This document shows positions 20,561 through 30,959 of a DNA stretch of 64,000 nucleotides, piece after piece. Position 1 is the first letter of the stretch. Each line of letters begins with the position of its first letter. The DNA comes from Nematopogon swammerdamellus (taxonomy: Eukaryota > Arthropoda > Insecta > Lepidoptera > Adelidae): contig OX336343.1 in the NCBI GenBank assembly GCA_946902875.1, positions 4,205,754-4,269,753 of the forward strand, written 5' to 3'. Made by a program: the position numbers and the translations under genes. The notes below the pieces were generated by a model, which saw only the letters and a program-made list of their open reading frames with translations, did no database searches and had not been told where the DNA came from.

Positions 20561-21662
20561 ATTTACTAATATTTTTTTGAAGTGGATACTTCTTTGTTCG
20601 CTATATGGGCCCCCCTTTTCAGAACTTCTACGTCACTTCCGGAACGACTTTTTGAACTAATATAACTAATATAAACTGTTAATAGAACTTTATGAAATTA
20701 ATTAAAACTTCGGTCGAAACGGCTCTGTGAATAGTTCGTGTTTTCCGTCCAGTTCAGTGTAGCCGGCGCAAAATGAAGGGAAGCACTGACATGGTACCTA
20801 GTAAACCCGGTGTTATGGGCCGGTATCACGGATGTTGTAGGTGATGTAGCCAACCGTGTCAGTTTCCATAAAAAAAATGACGACATGGTAATAATATAAA
20901 GCATTTACTTTAGGTAGCAATCACCAACATGGGTAAGGTAGGTATGTGTGTGTATGTGGGGGTGGGTGTGTGTGTATGTGAATAATTTAATGTTTAATCA
21001 GCAATAATTTTACAAATGTATAATAATAATAATTATCACGTATAACCTAGGTTATGTTGTTACTGTTTTCAAATTCACTACGCATCTTAGCACGATGTTC
21101 GCCTCAAAATGTACATACACGGCACTGTTTTGAATATTTTTTCACTCACTTATTATTACGCCATTCCAATAAAATTTATATATTTGTAATCCTGGTAAAT
21201 GCAGCTTTAGCACATATTTTTTATTTATCTTTATGTTTAGTAGTTTAAGAGTAAACGACGTTTATTTAAAAAAAATATTTTCACGTTTTGTGAGTTTTGC
21301 CTAATATTTATATTTTTTTGTATAGAAAGGCAAAATGTTTCTTCCAGAAATGAATCCGTCATCCTTGAGTTATCCGAAAATGACATCACACTTGCCCTAA
21401 TACCTATAGTTTTGAACGAATAGGGTACAAAGTGAAGCGCGGCAGAAGCAAACTTCCACCCCCTCCCCCCGCCAACCCCGCGGTGACCCCCGATGTCTAC
21501 CGGTGGAAATCCACTCAGGAGCACCTAAGGAACAACTGTTGCAAGTATGAGCCTTCTAAGTAAAAATGCAGGGTATATCGCACTAAATCCTCCACTATTG
21601 AGTCAGTGCGAGGAAATGCACTTCATTATCCTCTTTACGCAATTATTGCGTAAAATTTCTGC

Positions 21663-22012
21663 TGAGTCTGTTTTTGTTTGGTCCAGTCTGTTTCTGTTTG
21701 GTCCAGTCTGTTTTCTCCAGTCTGTTTCTGTTTGGTCCGTCTGTTTTCTCCAGACTGTTTCTGTTTGGTCCAGCCTGTTTTCTCCAGTCTGTTTCTGTTT
21801 GGTCCGTCTATTTTCTCCAGACTGTTTCTGTTTGGTCCAGTCTGTTTTCTCCAGTCTGTTTCTGTTTGGTCCAGTCGGTTTTCTCTAGTCTGTTTCTGTT
21901 TGGTCTAGTCTGTTTTCTCCAGTCTGTTTCTGTTTGGCTCAGTCTGTTTCTGTTTGGTTTAGTCTGTTTTCTCCAGTCTGTTTCTGTTTGGCTCAGTCTG
22001 TTTTCTCAGTCA
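21663..22012 (+). repeat. 34-bp minisatellite
   Basis: The unit is TCTGTTTCTGTTTGGTCCAG + TCTGTTTTCTCCAG, about 10 copies with deletions of AG (GTCCGTCTG). It starts 66 bp beyond the right tip of the long-TIR element. Several long open frames here are by-products of the repeat. Confidence 0.9.
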
Positions 22013-22909
22013 AATTAAGCAATTATTTCCTGATTATTTTTTTTGTATTAAAGGAATCCGCTTAGCTTAGATCTAAGCCGGTACGTTTTTAATTTTGTTT
22101 ATACTTTACTTAAATTAAGGTTATAAGGCCTCTACAATTTTTAATTTTATAGACATTTATTTCTCACTAATTAACAGCGCAAAAAATTACATAATATCCT
22201 AAAATCCTAGCATAGTGTCTCCTTGATAAAAAAAAAAACAAAACAAAAAAAAATACAAAAGGCACAGACACTCTAAAAATCGCCAATTTAGTTTTAGTAT
22301 CAAACAGAGACTACAAATGCAATATCTCATAAAACAAAGTAACTTACTCCATGACCATCCCTTACAGATTTATTATTAGTATTGATGATCAACCACCAGA
22401 TTGTAAACTCAAAAGCAAGCCATATTATATTCCAGTCCAATTAATTCAATTAATTCCATGTATAAAAAAAAACCCTCGTCCATTGAATAAGTCAGTCAGG
22501 ATCAAGTGCACTCGTTGTCGTCCTCCGAGGGTATGCGTCCTATAGCCTGGGGTGGAACGCGGACACATGTCAGAGTTTCAAGGTCTTCTCGCGACCCCTC
22601 TCGCGGATGTGACGGCGTGGCGCGATGAGCCCCCGCGACCCCCAAATTATGTGATCGATATTCCGAGTCTCATGTTGCGACCGCGCGCCGTTGCTAATAC
22701 GTACGTAGTAACAACATAAGCAATTGTACGGGACAATTGGTTCGATGTGAACGAAATAGATAGGTACAATTGTTTATTGTATAATTTCATCCATAGGTAG
22801 GTATAACCTACGCTTGGACACGTCGAAAATTCCGCCAGTTATAATTATAATATACACCAATAGAATTTTTGGACCAGACAGTGCAAACTGTTTATAAAAA
22901 CATAAAAAA
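22013..22909. other. unassigned with two dispersed fragments
   Basis: Positions 22265-22380 (AACAAAGTAACTTACTCCAT, GACCATCCCTTACAGATTTA) recur at 63715-63830. Positions 22745-22845 (TTTCATCCATAGGTAGGTAT...) recur inverted at 35583-35690. No gene is recognised. Confidence 0.55.
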
Positions 22910-23298
22910 AATCGGTCAAGTGCGAGTTTTACTCGCCCACGGAGGGTCCGTAGATCCTCTATCTATACCAAACATGTCAAAAAACCATATTCGTCTATAT
23001 TTTGTATTTCTATAATTATGCAAAATATGAATACCTATGGCGCCATCTATTATTCAGTAGCGTGAATATGTACTAATAGATTCTTAGCACGTTACTTGTA
23101 TGGAGACCCCCCTTAATTTTTTAATATTTCTTTATGATTTGTTGGCACATCCGCCATAATGGATGACACATATAGGTACTATAAAAATTTCAACCAGACA
23201 GACAGACAGAAGGACAGACAGACAGACGGACAGACAGACGGCGGCGTAGGCTTAGTAATAGGCTTCCGTATGGATACGGAACTACGGAACACTACAAA
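22910..23298 (+). repeat. dispersed repeat C copy
   Basis: It runs from AATCGGTCAAGTGCGAGTTT to GGATACGGAACTACGGAACA, with GACAGACAGACAGACGG at 23215-23242. Confidence 0.8.
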
Positions 23299-24434
23299 AG
23301 TTGCCACTCCGCAACACGTCTTAACTTTTCGAACACGATGAGTAAACTCGCTATTAATTAGCTAAACACAGGCGTGTAAAATGCTTTTAAAGAATGAAAA
23401 ATGTCAAATGCTAAACTGATGCACAAATTCATTCATTTATAGTAAGAGCGGATACGCTAGTAACTGTGCTAGAAGTCTAGACAACATACTAAGGAAACCT
23501 AAGGTGAACATACTAAGAAACCCTAAGGTGAATGTCTTCGCAGTGGAAGGAAGCGAAGTCGTCTGTATAAAAACATCGAGAAAAAATTATACGTCCGTTT
23601 CGTTACGATTCAGTGCGTATACACACATACATAGCGTCACGCCTGTTTCTCAGTGGGGCAGGCAGAGACAACGGATCTCTACGTGCCACGACCCTGACAC
23701 CTCTGCCGCCTCTTTCACTCTCACAATGTTCTTTATACATGCTCGTCGGTTACGTGTATACGCACTTGACCCTTTTTGAGGACACGCCCGATCTGGTCCT
23801 TACCGACTCTTCCATATGATCTAGTGCATATTAATTTGTATACTATGCATCAGGCAATCATCAGAATGTATACATTTTTGTACATAACACGAGCCTATAC
23901 CATCAAGAACATTCAAAATAAAGGAAAAGGAAAATAAATACAACTGACTTTCAATTAATTCCCAAAAAAGACATAAAACGCCAACTATTGACGATACGTA
24001 CGATACTGTTTAACCGTGATAGCCGTTAAGAGCTATGCAATTAACGTAGAACAGAGATATCAACCATTTTGTATCGGCGAAAATATGGAATCGTCATCCG
24101 GTGAGTGTGTCCTACTACCTATAACCTGGAGATTTTCAAAGGGTTTGTCAATAAATACGACGACAAGCTTTTTGTCCGCCATATAGCTGGCATGGCGCCC
24201 ATCTATTACGATTCAACCTTTAAAAGGGTTGTTTAAGCCTCTTCCACTCATAGTGACGTTATGGGCTCAGCGGAATGGGGAGCGGGGACAGGGGCGCCGC
24301 CACCCCGTTTCCTCTTTAGGCAGTTTTCTCTTTAGTAGATCGGGATGGAATCGCCACAAGGAGCTTACGATAAAACAAAGCGAAGGCGAATAACGCGCAA
24401 ATCTTTTTTATTTTAATAAGTATGAAAATGTTTT
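23299..24434. other. unassigned intron DNA
   Basis: I see only a local duplication (ACATACTAAGgAAACCTAAGGTGA at 23485-23530). No gene or known repeat is visible. Confidence 0.35.
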
Positions 24435-25310
24435 AGTACGAGAGCGCACCGTAAAAAACCAACGTCATCGAGTACCAAGATGGGACTAGTTTGTGGTGGT
24501 CTAGAATAGGATAGACATCTAAAATATACAGGGTTGCCTGAGCAAATCCTGGCACGTTTTGTGTAAAAGGTAATTAAACATGTCATTTTTTTGGTGCAAT
24601 TTACGTCATCGAGTACCAACTGGAGACCTGGCACATTCGATAAAGGTCATCAAGAAGAGCACAAAAATACTAGGTTGCCTCGTCCTACCTTGGCAGTTTT
24701 TGGAGTCGGGCAAATTTAAGAGTGGTGAAAAATGGTCAAATTTACGTCATCGAGTACCAAGATGACAGTCACACCATTCGATAGTTCTGATAACCTAATT
24801 CATAAAAAACCTTGGTTGCCTGCCCTCACCTTGGAGCATTTCCTAGTCGGCCAAGTTGAATATCGGATAGCCGCCTTGTTACTAAGTTCTAAAATCGTTC
24901 ATGTGTAATCATAGGACCGTTTAAAGATATATTTATCATAAAACTGTGAACACTTTATTAATCCAGCTATACCAGTGGTAGTCAAACCGCGGCCCGCGGG
25001 CCGCATGCGGTCCGCGGGCGGTATTTGTACGCATTGTCACAAACAGCGCAGATAATAATATATATTTTAGCTTTTACTCAGTATGAAAATATTATCTGCA
25101 CTGTGAGTGTGTGTGCGCGCTTGACGACAAAAACTGATGCGTGAATATTCAGAGCAAGTGAGCGGGTGGCGGGACTGGCGGGAGAAGAGTTTCGGTAAAT
25201 TTTCCAAATGTTGCTGCTCTGCGATTCGACGTATCTATTGCCGATAGTATCTATCAAAATATGGTTATACTTGAAGAAATATTTAAAGAATAATATAAAA
25301 AAATTAAAGG

Positions 25311-26425
25311 GTCGCTGGAATTTGGAATCTGCGAAGGAAAACAAGATATTAGTCGTAAAACTCTCACACCGTAACCAGTCTTTTTTTCCCGGTAACCCCG
25401 TGAGGCCTGCCGTCACTTTGTCCGCCCTATATAAAATAGCACAGTCGCCGTGGTCGGCTGGTTGGTGAGTAGGAGCCATGGGTAGGAGCGGTCACTTTGT
25501 CCGCGATAAGTTAGGGCGTTAAGGGCGAGCGGCATCGAAGCCGCTGCAGCTGCGAGTGGTGAAGAGAACTGCCAATGAGAAGCCAATGTCAGTCAAACCG
25601 CCTGCTTGCTCGACATCGACCCCGGCGCCCGCCGGGACGATGGTGCTAGAAGGAGTTCCGCCAGTTCGATTACCACAGCGAAGAAGAACTGGCAAGAAAC
25701 TTTGCTGGGTCGTACCCTGGGCGTCGACGACGGTAGGACGGCGAGGTGGTTCCGGACCTGCGAAGTTAAACGGATATGTTAGTATAGTATCAACAGAGAG
25801 CGCCGTGTTGATGGATCCCACAGTCGGTAGTCGCAAGCGCTAGCGATCAGCGGGCTGTCGTGTCAGTACGCCCCTTGAAGAAGCCCGTGGACAGCGTCTG
25901 GAAATACTTCTCCAGCGGTGCTATCCCTGTACGTACGGTGTACGGTGCGGTCTCTGTATAGGTTGGCGTTTCTGTGGACCAGGGCGCACCTGTGGTGATG
26001 CACAAGAATTTGTGTTGCCTGACCCTCGTCTTGGTGATGAGTCCTTTGGCCGAAGGGTCGCTGTGTTAAGCCTTGGTAGTGTTCTCTGGAGCTGAATGGA
26101 GTTAACCAAATTAGGAATCTAGCAATCTACTATGCCAGTGGCGGTTCACACTCAAGTAGAGCTCAGCAAGTCCGACATTCATTGCGACGATGTCTGTAGG
26201 CTTTGCCACCGTCCTAGACCTCGCACAGCTGAGAAATGTCAGGCGACAGGCAATCATCCTGCGCCTAAACGGGATCTATTTTCACCTTCAATATGTTGTA
26301 GACAGGTTCTCCACCATGTCGCCCGGTTCGGAACCACAGGTCGCAGGCGAAAAACTCCTGATGTCACTTTCCTGCACTTGGAGGTCAGCCTGTAACTAGC
26401 TGGTCACTTAGCCATTGCACACGGA
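25311..26425. other. interior of inverted-repeat structure, mostly unassigned
   Basis: At 25665-25715 there is a LINE 3' UTR-like segment (GCGAAGAAGAACTGGCAAGA). Positions 26130-26400 probably derive from the LINE that follows, upstream of its endonuclease, but no clean motif survives. Confidence 0.4.
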
Positions 26426-28790
26426 TTGACGCAGTTGGTGTCCGGAACTACTAGGATATCGGATAACCCTGCCCATCGACCTAGTTTATTGGACCTTGTC
26501 CTGACTACTGAACCAAATGGCTACAGGGTGAGGATTGAGGCTCCCCTCGGTAACTCCGACCATTGCGTTATACGCTCAACTGTGCCAACTGTACACTTCG
26601 CAGAAGCACGTAAATGTAGTACGCGGACAGTTTGGCACTACCGGTTAGCACAATGGGATGACTTCCGTTCCTTCCTGGGTGCATACCCTTGGCGCGACGT
26701 TTGCTTCTCTTTTTCAGACCTACCCCTGTGTGCCCAATCGGTCGTCGATGTGATCGCACAGGGTATGAATTTCTCCATCCATCGTTCCCATCGGCGGACG
26801 CCTTAAGCCTTGGTTCGATCGTCATTCCAGGCTGGTTATTGACGCTAAGAACTAGGCCTATAGGAAATAGCTGCAAAATAGGTCTTTCAGCCTCGGTAGC
26901 TCAGTGGTGCGGTCGGTCAACTGTTATTAAGCAACCCTGGGCGCTTACTTGGATGGGTGACCGCTCGACCATTGGATGCTGACCAAGGTTCGGATTCTAA
27001 GTTAAGCTGTAGGTCCCTTCCCTTCTTGCCTTACTAGGTGGTAGGGTTTATCCGGGCCGGGTTGGTACCACCGCACTGAACGATACGTCGGTCCAAATGG
27101 CTATGTAAATAGTTCGTGTTTCACGTCCAGTTCAGTGTAGCCGACATGAATTGAAGGGCAGCACTGACATGACACCTAGTTCACCCGGTGTTATGACACC
27201 GGCTGACATCACAGATGTTGCAAATGATGTAACCAAACGTGTCCGTTTCCATTTTAAAAAGTCGAGAATAGACGAGAGCTCAACGTCGCTGCTAGGTTCT
27301 ACAAAGGAACGCAAAACTTGGCCAAGTTCAGGCGCGGCCGTGGAATTGGCGCGAAACTCGCGCCTACCTCTTCGGGTAGCCGCGCCTTCTGGTCTCTCGT
27401 CCTTTGGTCGGAATTTATGCCGTCTTGCTACCTCCGCTGGAGCGTTCGGTCGGATGGTTTGCTCGAGTTATGTGCCCAGCAGCAGGCGATTCCCGCTGAC
27501 GATGCAGACGACTTCTGAGGACAGCACCTCGGCCGGCCGCCTGCATTGTTCTCTTCACTGAAGACTCCGATATATTTTAGTTAGTCTGTAAGCTATCGCC
27601 GACATGAAAAGAACTCTGTAAAATTACTACTAATTAATTAAATACTTTTTAAAAAGTAAATAACCGGTGTCGACTACGTAATTCTCCATATACTCGCGAA
27701 GGAAAAGGTAAATGTCTTTGCACGCCTTTTCGCATCCAACTCCAACATGGATGACCTAGGCGCCAACCCCCGTCATTACCCCATTGCGGCCGTATGATGG
27801 CAAATATTTCGTTCCACCCCAGAGTCGTCTATAAAACGCACGTGGGTTGAATATTTCGAAGAGGAGCTAGGAGCTAGCCTGACGGCGTTCCAGCGATCGT
27901 CTTGAGAAGTTGTGCACTAGAATTTGAGCCATTCCTCACCAGCCTATTCAAATGCCCCTATTCCTCCGGTTCAATGCCTTCTTGCTGGAAGAGAGCTTCG
28001 GTCCGGTCGGTTTCGGACCCAGCGAACCCATCAAAACATCGCCCTATTTCGATAACCTCACTCTTCACTAATGTTATGGAGCGTATGGTCAACTCAGCGC
28101 TCCCGACGTACCTAGAAGACTTTAAACTCCTCGACGACAAGCAGTACGGCTTACTCAAGTAAAGGTCGACTGGAGATCTTCTAGCGTACGTCACACATTT
28201 GTAGGCTGAAATGTTCGATGGTTTTAGGGAATCGCTGGCGGCCGCTCTGGATATTTCCAAAGCATTATCGCGCCGCCGGGCACCGGGAAATACTAAGCAA
28301 GCTTCCAGCCTACGGTGTCCCAACAAAACTGTGCACTTGGATTTCCAGTGTTTGAGTGGTCGGTTGATCTTTGTTGCCCTAGATGGTGCCTGTCTGGTCG
28401 ATTAATCAATCAGCTTGTGTTTCACAAGGGTCCGTACTGTCGCCAATGCTGTTTCTTTTATGATTTCACCAACGACTGGAAGGGTAGAGGGGCCTCAGCA
28501 GCAAATGCGAGGCGCGAAACTATTGCTCAGGTTGACTCGTTTTCGAAAAAGTATCCTCTTGGGAAAGGAGAACTTGGTCAACGTCAAGGTAGCCAAAACG
28601 AAAGCTTGCGCCTTCTCTACTAAGGCTGATCCATCTCATCTTCAAGCTGCTTTCCAGGATGTCTCCAACCAAGTCCCCAACGACGGTAGTCTGGACGTCC
28701 TGGGTGGGGAATGTGTCCAGAGACGTTAGATTTTAATCGTTCATAGAGTTGAAGGCGAAACTATTGTCTCGAAAAGCTTATAGGGGTACA
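26426..28790 (+). pseudogene. Jockey/I-like LINE, endonuclease and reverse transcriptase remains
   Basis: Successive plus-strand fragments keep the order of LINE ORF2. The endonuclease C-terminus is at 26460-26580 (RPSLLDLVLTTE, APLGNSDHCVIRS). The linker is at 27318-27515 (GAKLAPTSSGSRAFWSL). Reverse transcriptase motifs 1-2 are at 27902-28162 (HRPISITSLFTNVMERMVNS, LLDDKQYGL). The active-site A region is at 28211-28300 (ESLAAALDISKAL, lacking the catalytic aspartates' usual context). A post-reverse-transcriptase region is at 28560-28790 (KTKACAFSTKADP). Frameshifts and stops separate all pieces. A SINE family 2 copy interrupts it at 26886-27255. The same family supplied 5800-6490, 30960-31893 and 45585-45735. 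Confidence 0.75.
26886..27255 (+). mobile_element. SINE family 2, full-length copy with tRNA/5S-like head
   Basis: The head starts AGCCTCGGTAGCTCAGTGG (A box). It continues through ATTAAGCAACCCTGGGCGCT and ACTTGGATGGGTGACCGCTC (5S-like), then GGTTCGGATTC (B-box-like). The body runs through ACTAGGTGGTAGGG to TTCCATTTTAAAAA. It is inserted in the dead LINE. Confidence 0.85.
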
Positions 28791-29394
28791 GAGACGTGCG
28801 AGTTAGAACGACAGAGAGATGCTCAACAACCGGATTGTCTCTTTTTAAATCCCGATTTACTGCCACGTACTGTACAGTAAACAAAAAATGTGTGTCTTCG
28901 AGATGTTTAATATAACGACAAACATGTTTTAGTTAATTTATATGTGACATAATTTAAATTATTGAGGTGTACTGTGTTCTTTAAAGTAATTTAAAGTAAA
29001 GGTGTACTACGTTACTTATTTCTTCTATGTTGGCGTCTTTGGGACTACATGCAATCCTCATTGCGTCTTCCGGCTGAAAAGGCTATTGCAATATTTGTTT
29101 TTTAAGATGTTCATTTTTGAAAATGAAACTTCTCAGAGGTACGTCGAAAGAAACTTTGTTAAAATAGTGTTGAGTCTTGAAAACATTTAAGGGTGCTAGG
29201 CTTTCTCAAAAATTTTATGTCCTCGTGCTTTTCACGATGTTCGATGAAGTGAGCTTTAGGTTGTGTGCCGTGTTTTAGTTCGATGATTTCGTTCATCAAC
29301 TGGCTGAATAATTTCATGTCATCATTTTCAAAATGTTACGGGCTTTCTTTGTAGAAATAAAGCAATTATTAATACTTTTCACATCGTTGATTCT
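28791..29394 (-). other. unassigned, with broken minus-strand frame
   Basis: A short minus-strand frame at about 29180-29325 reads DDMKLFSQLMNEIIELKHGT and EHREKHEDIKFLRKPSTL. It might be a remnant of a gene carried by the inverted-repeat structure; I do not recognise the family and it is bounded by stops. Confidence 0.3.
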
Positions 29395-30257
29395 TTTTTT
29401 AATTTATGTCAAATATTCCTTCAAATATGACACCATATCTTGATAGATATTAGATATGTCGTAGGTATCGCAGAGCAGCAACATTTGGAAAATTTACCGA
29501 AACTCTTCTCCCGCCAGTCCCGCCACCCGCTCACTTGCTCTGAATATTCACGCATCAGTTTTTGTCGTCAAGCGCGCACACACACTCACAGCGCAGATAA
29601 TATTTTCATACTGAGTAAAAGCTAAAATATATATTATTATCTGCGCTGTTTGTGACAATGCGTACAAATACCGCCCGCGGACCGCATGCGGCCCGCGGGC
29701 CGCGGTTTGACTACCACTGGTATAGCTGGATTAATAAAGTGTTCACAGTTTTATGATAAATATATCTTTAAACGGTCCTATGATTACACATGAACGATTT
29801 TAGAACTTAGTAACAAGGCGGCTATCCGTTATTCAACTTGGCCGACTAGGAAATGCTCCAAGGTGAGGGCAGGCAACCAAGGTTTTTTATGAATTAGGTT
29901 ATCAGAACTATCGAATGGTGTGACTGTCAACTTGGTACTCGATGACGTAAATTTGACCATTTTTCACCACTCTTAAATTTGCCCGACTCCAAAAACTGCC
30001 AAGGTAGGACGAGGCAACCTAGTATTCTTGTGCTCTTCTTGATGACCTTTATCGAATGTGCCAGGTCTCCAGTTGGTACTCGATGACGTAAATTGCACCA
30101 AAAAAATTACATGTTTAATTACCTTTTACACAAAACGTGCCAGGATTTGCTCAGGCAACCCTGTATATTTTAGATGCCTATCCTATTCTAGACCACCACA
30201 AACTAGTCCCATCTTGGTACTCGATGACGTTGGTTTTTTACGGTGCGCTCTCGTACT

Positions 30258-30539
30258 ATTTAGCTTTGTGACTTTTTGAAATTATGGTTCACTAAAGAAT
30301 ATAAAATTGTATTTGGAGAAAAACTATAAAAAATGTACATTAATTCTTTATATTTTTACAATAAAAATTGCTGTAAAAATAGAGGAATATTTGGAATTTT
30401 TTTTCTATCGAGCGAAGTTAAAAACTTGCTGTTTCAACGTTTTGGTTCACTTAAGATAATCCTGTAGATTGAAAACCTAGAACATTCCCTATACTTATCT
30501 TTAACTTTTCATATGTCACACGGTACAGATGACCCGAGG
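30258..30539. other. unassigned AT-rich sequence
   Basis: No gene or repeat is recognised between the right inverted-repeat arm and the repeat C tail. Confidence 0.35.
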
Positions 30540-30628
30540 ACTAGAGGCCTTAAGGTAGGACAGACAGACGACGGTCAGACGGCGTAGGCTAAGTAATAGG
30601 CTTCCGTATGGATACGGAAACCTAATAA
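30540..30628 (+). repeat. dispersed repeat C, 3' fragment beside fascin exon 1 donor
   Basis: GACAGACAGACGACGG and GGCTTCCGTATGGATACGGA with CCTAATAAAAA mark the tail of repeat C. It ends about 25-30 bp from the splice donor at 30654-30659. Confidence 0.75.
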
Positions 30629-30659
30629 AAAGGAGAAAGGTCTGAATTCTGGTACTCAC

Positions 30660-30895
30660 TCTCTCCAGCATTGGAGGTGGCTGGCTCGAGGGTCCAGATC
30701 TGTTTCTTCTTTAGGGACGTGCCATTTGCGTTGATCTTAAAGCCGAACGTCTCTGCGGTGAGGTAGCGGTAGCGAGAGTTGATCAGTCCGATCGTCCACC
30801 AGCCCTTCTGTTGGTTCTGCGTGATAATGTCCCCGCCGGCGCCGTTAGAGTCCCCGTTCGAGTGCCCGTTCAACCCGTTCATCATGTCGGAAGAT
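30660..30895 (-). CDS. sn: fascin, coding exon 1 (start codon)
   Basis: Two adjacent ATG codons (30885-30883 and 30882-30880) open a frame reading [12 protein letters not shown], then [40 protein letters not shown] and IWTLEP. This is the N-terminus of fascin, matching my recall of Drosophila singed (MNGQGCELGHSNGDIISQ..). A CAG acceptor after a T-rich run (TTGTTCTCAG, 30896-30905) precedes ten bases of 5' UTR. The exon is therefore internal and at least one non-coding exon lies upstream. The donor GTGAGT follows ...NAGE plus one base (phase 1). With exons 2 and 3 it gives about 161 residues, roughly the first beta-trefoil of about 500 residues in the family. Compared with Drosophila, a short Gly/Ser/Asn-rich stretch (DSNGAGG) is inserted before DII. 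Confidence 0.93.
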
Positions 30896-30959
30896 CTGAG
30901 AACAACGAACACAAGTTACAAATACTATTCTGCTTCAACATGTCCAATAAACGAGGGGT

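Larger units (their letters stand above)
18187..21597. mobile_element. long-TIR DNA transposon carrying a conserved broken gene
   Basis: The arm 18187 to about 19105 is the reverse complement of about 20655-21597 with modest divergence. Both outer tips read TAGTGGAGGATTTAGTGCGA. A 3-bp direct repeat TTG flanks the tips (18184-18186 and 21598-21600). Both arms contain GAAATCCACTCAGGAGCACC, a CACACA/TGTGTG tract and the same 165-bp SINE family 2 fragment cut at the same point. Between the arms lie a full SINE family 2 copy (19147-19545) and a plus-strand gene relic (19688-20560). The length is 3.4 kb. I cannot assign a known superfamily. Confidence 0.7.
24435..30257. repeat. 5.8-kb structure bounded by about 870-bp inverted repeats
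   Basis: The arm 24435 to about 25310 is the reverse complement of about 29395-30257. The tips read GTACGAGAGCGCACCG with TA outside on both sides. Each arm contains three subrepeats spaced about 140 bp (GTCATCGAGTACCAA at 24464, 24605 and 24744). Further in, each arm has a hAT-like end starting CAGTGGTAGTCAAACCGCGG (24972 left, mirrored to about 29728 right). The interior holds a dead LINE, a SINE and, next to the right arm, a broken minus-strand frame (MKLFSQLMNEIIELKHG) that I cannot assign. Confidence 0.7.
16692..30659 (-). other. sn: fascin intron between coding exons 1 and 2 (14.0 kb)
   Basis: The donor GTGAGT at 30659-30654 and acceptor GCAG at 16692 are good matches to consensus. Splicing 1/2 phase restores the serine codon in ...NAGE-S-IIFLR. 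The intron holds two minisatellites, the long-TIR element, the 5.8-kb inverted-repeat structure and a decayed LINE. Confidence 0.88.

Noticed and set aside
21547..22018. Three overlapping long open frames (FLFGPVCFLQSVS type)
   Set aside because: They are translations of a 34-bp minisatellite in different frames, with no non-repeat sequence.
26881..26990. 5S rRNA gene
   Set aside because: Only the internal control region is matched, it is embedded in a SINE head with tRNA-type boxes, and the 5S ends are missing.
24972..29728. Simple hAT transposon bounded by the CAGTGGTAGTC tips
   Set aside because: The DNA outside the tips is itself an inverted repeat and the flanking octamers are inverse, not direct, so a normal hAT target duplication is absent.
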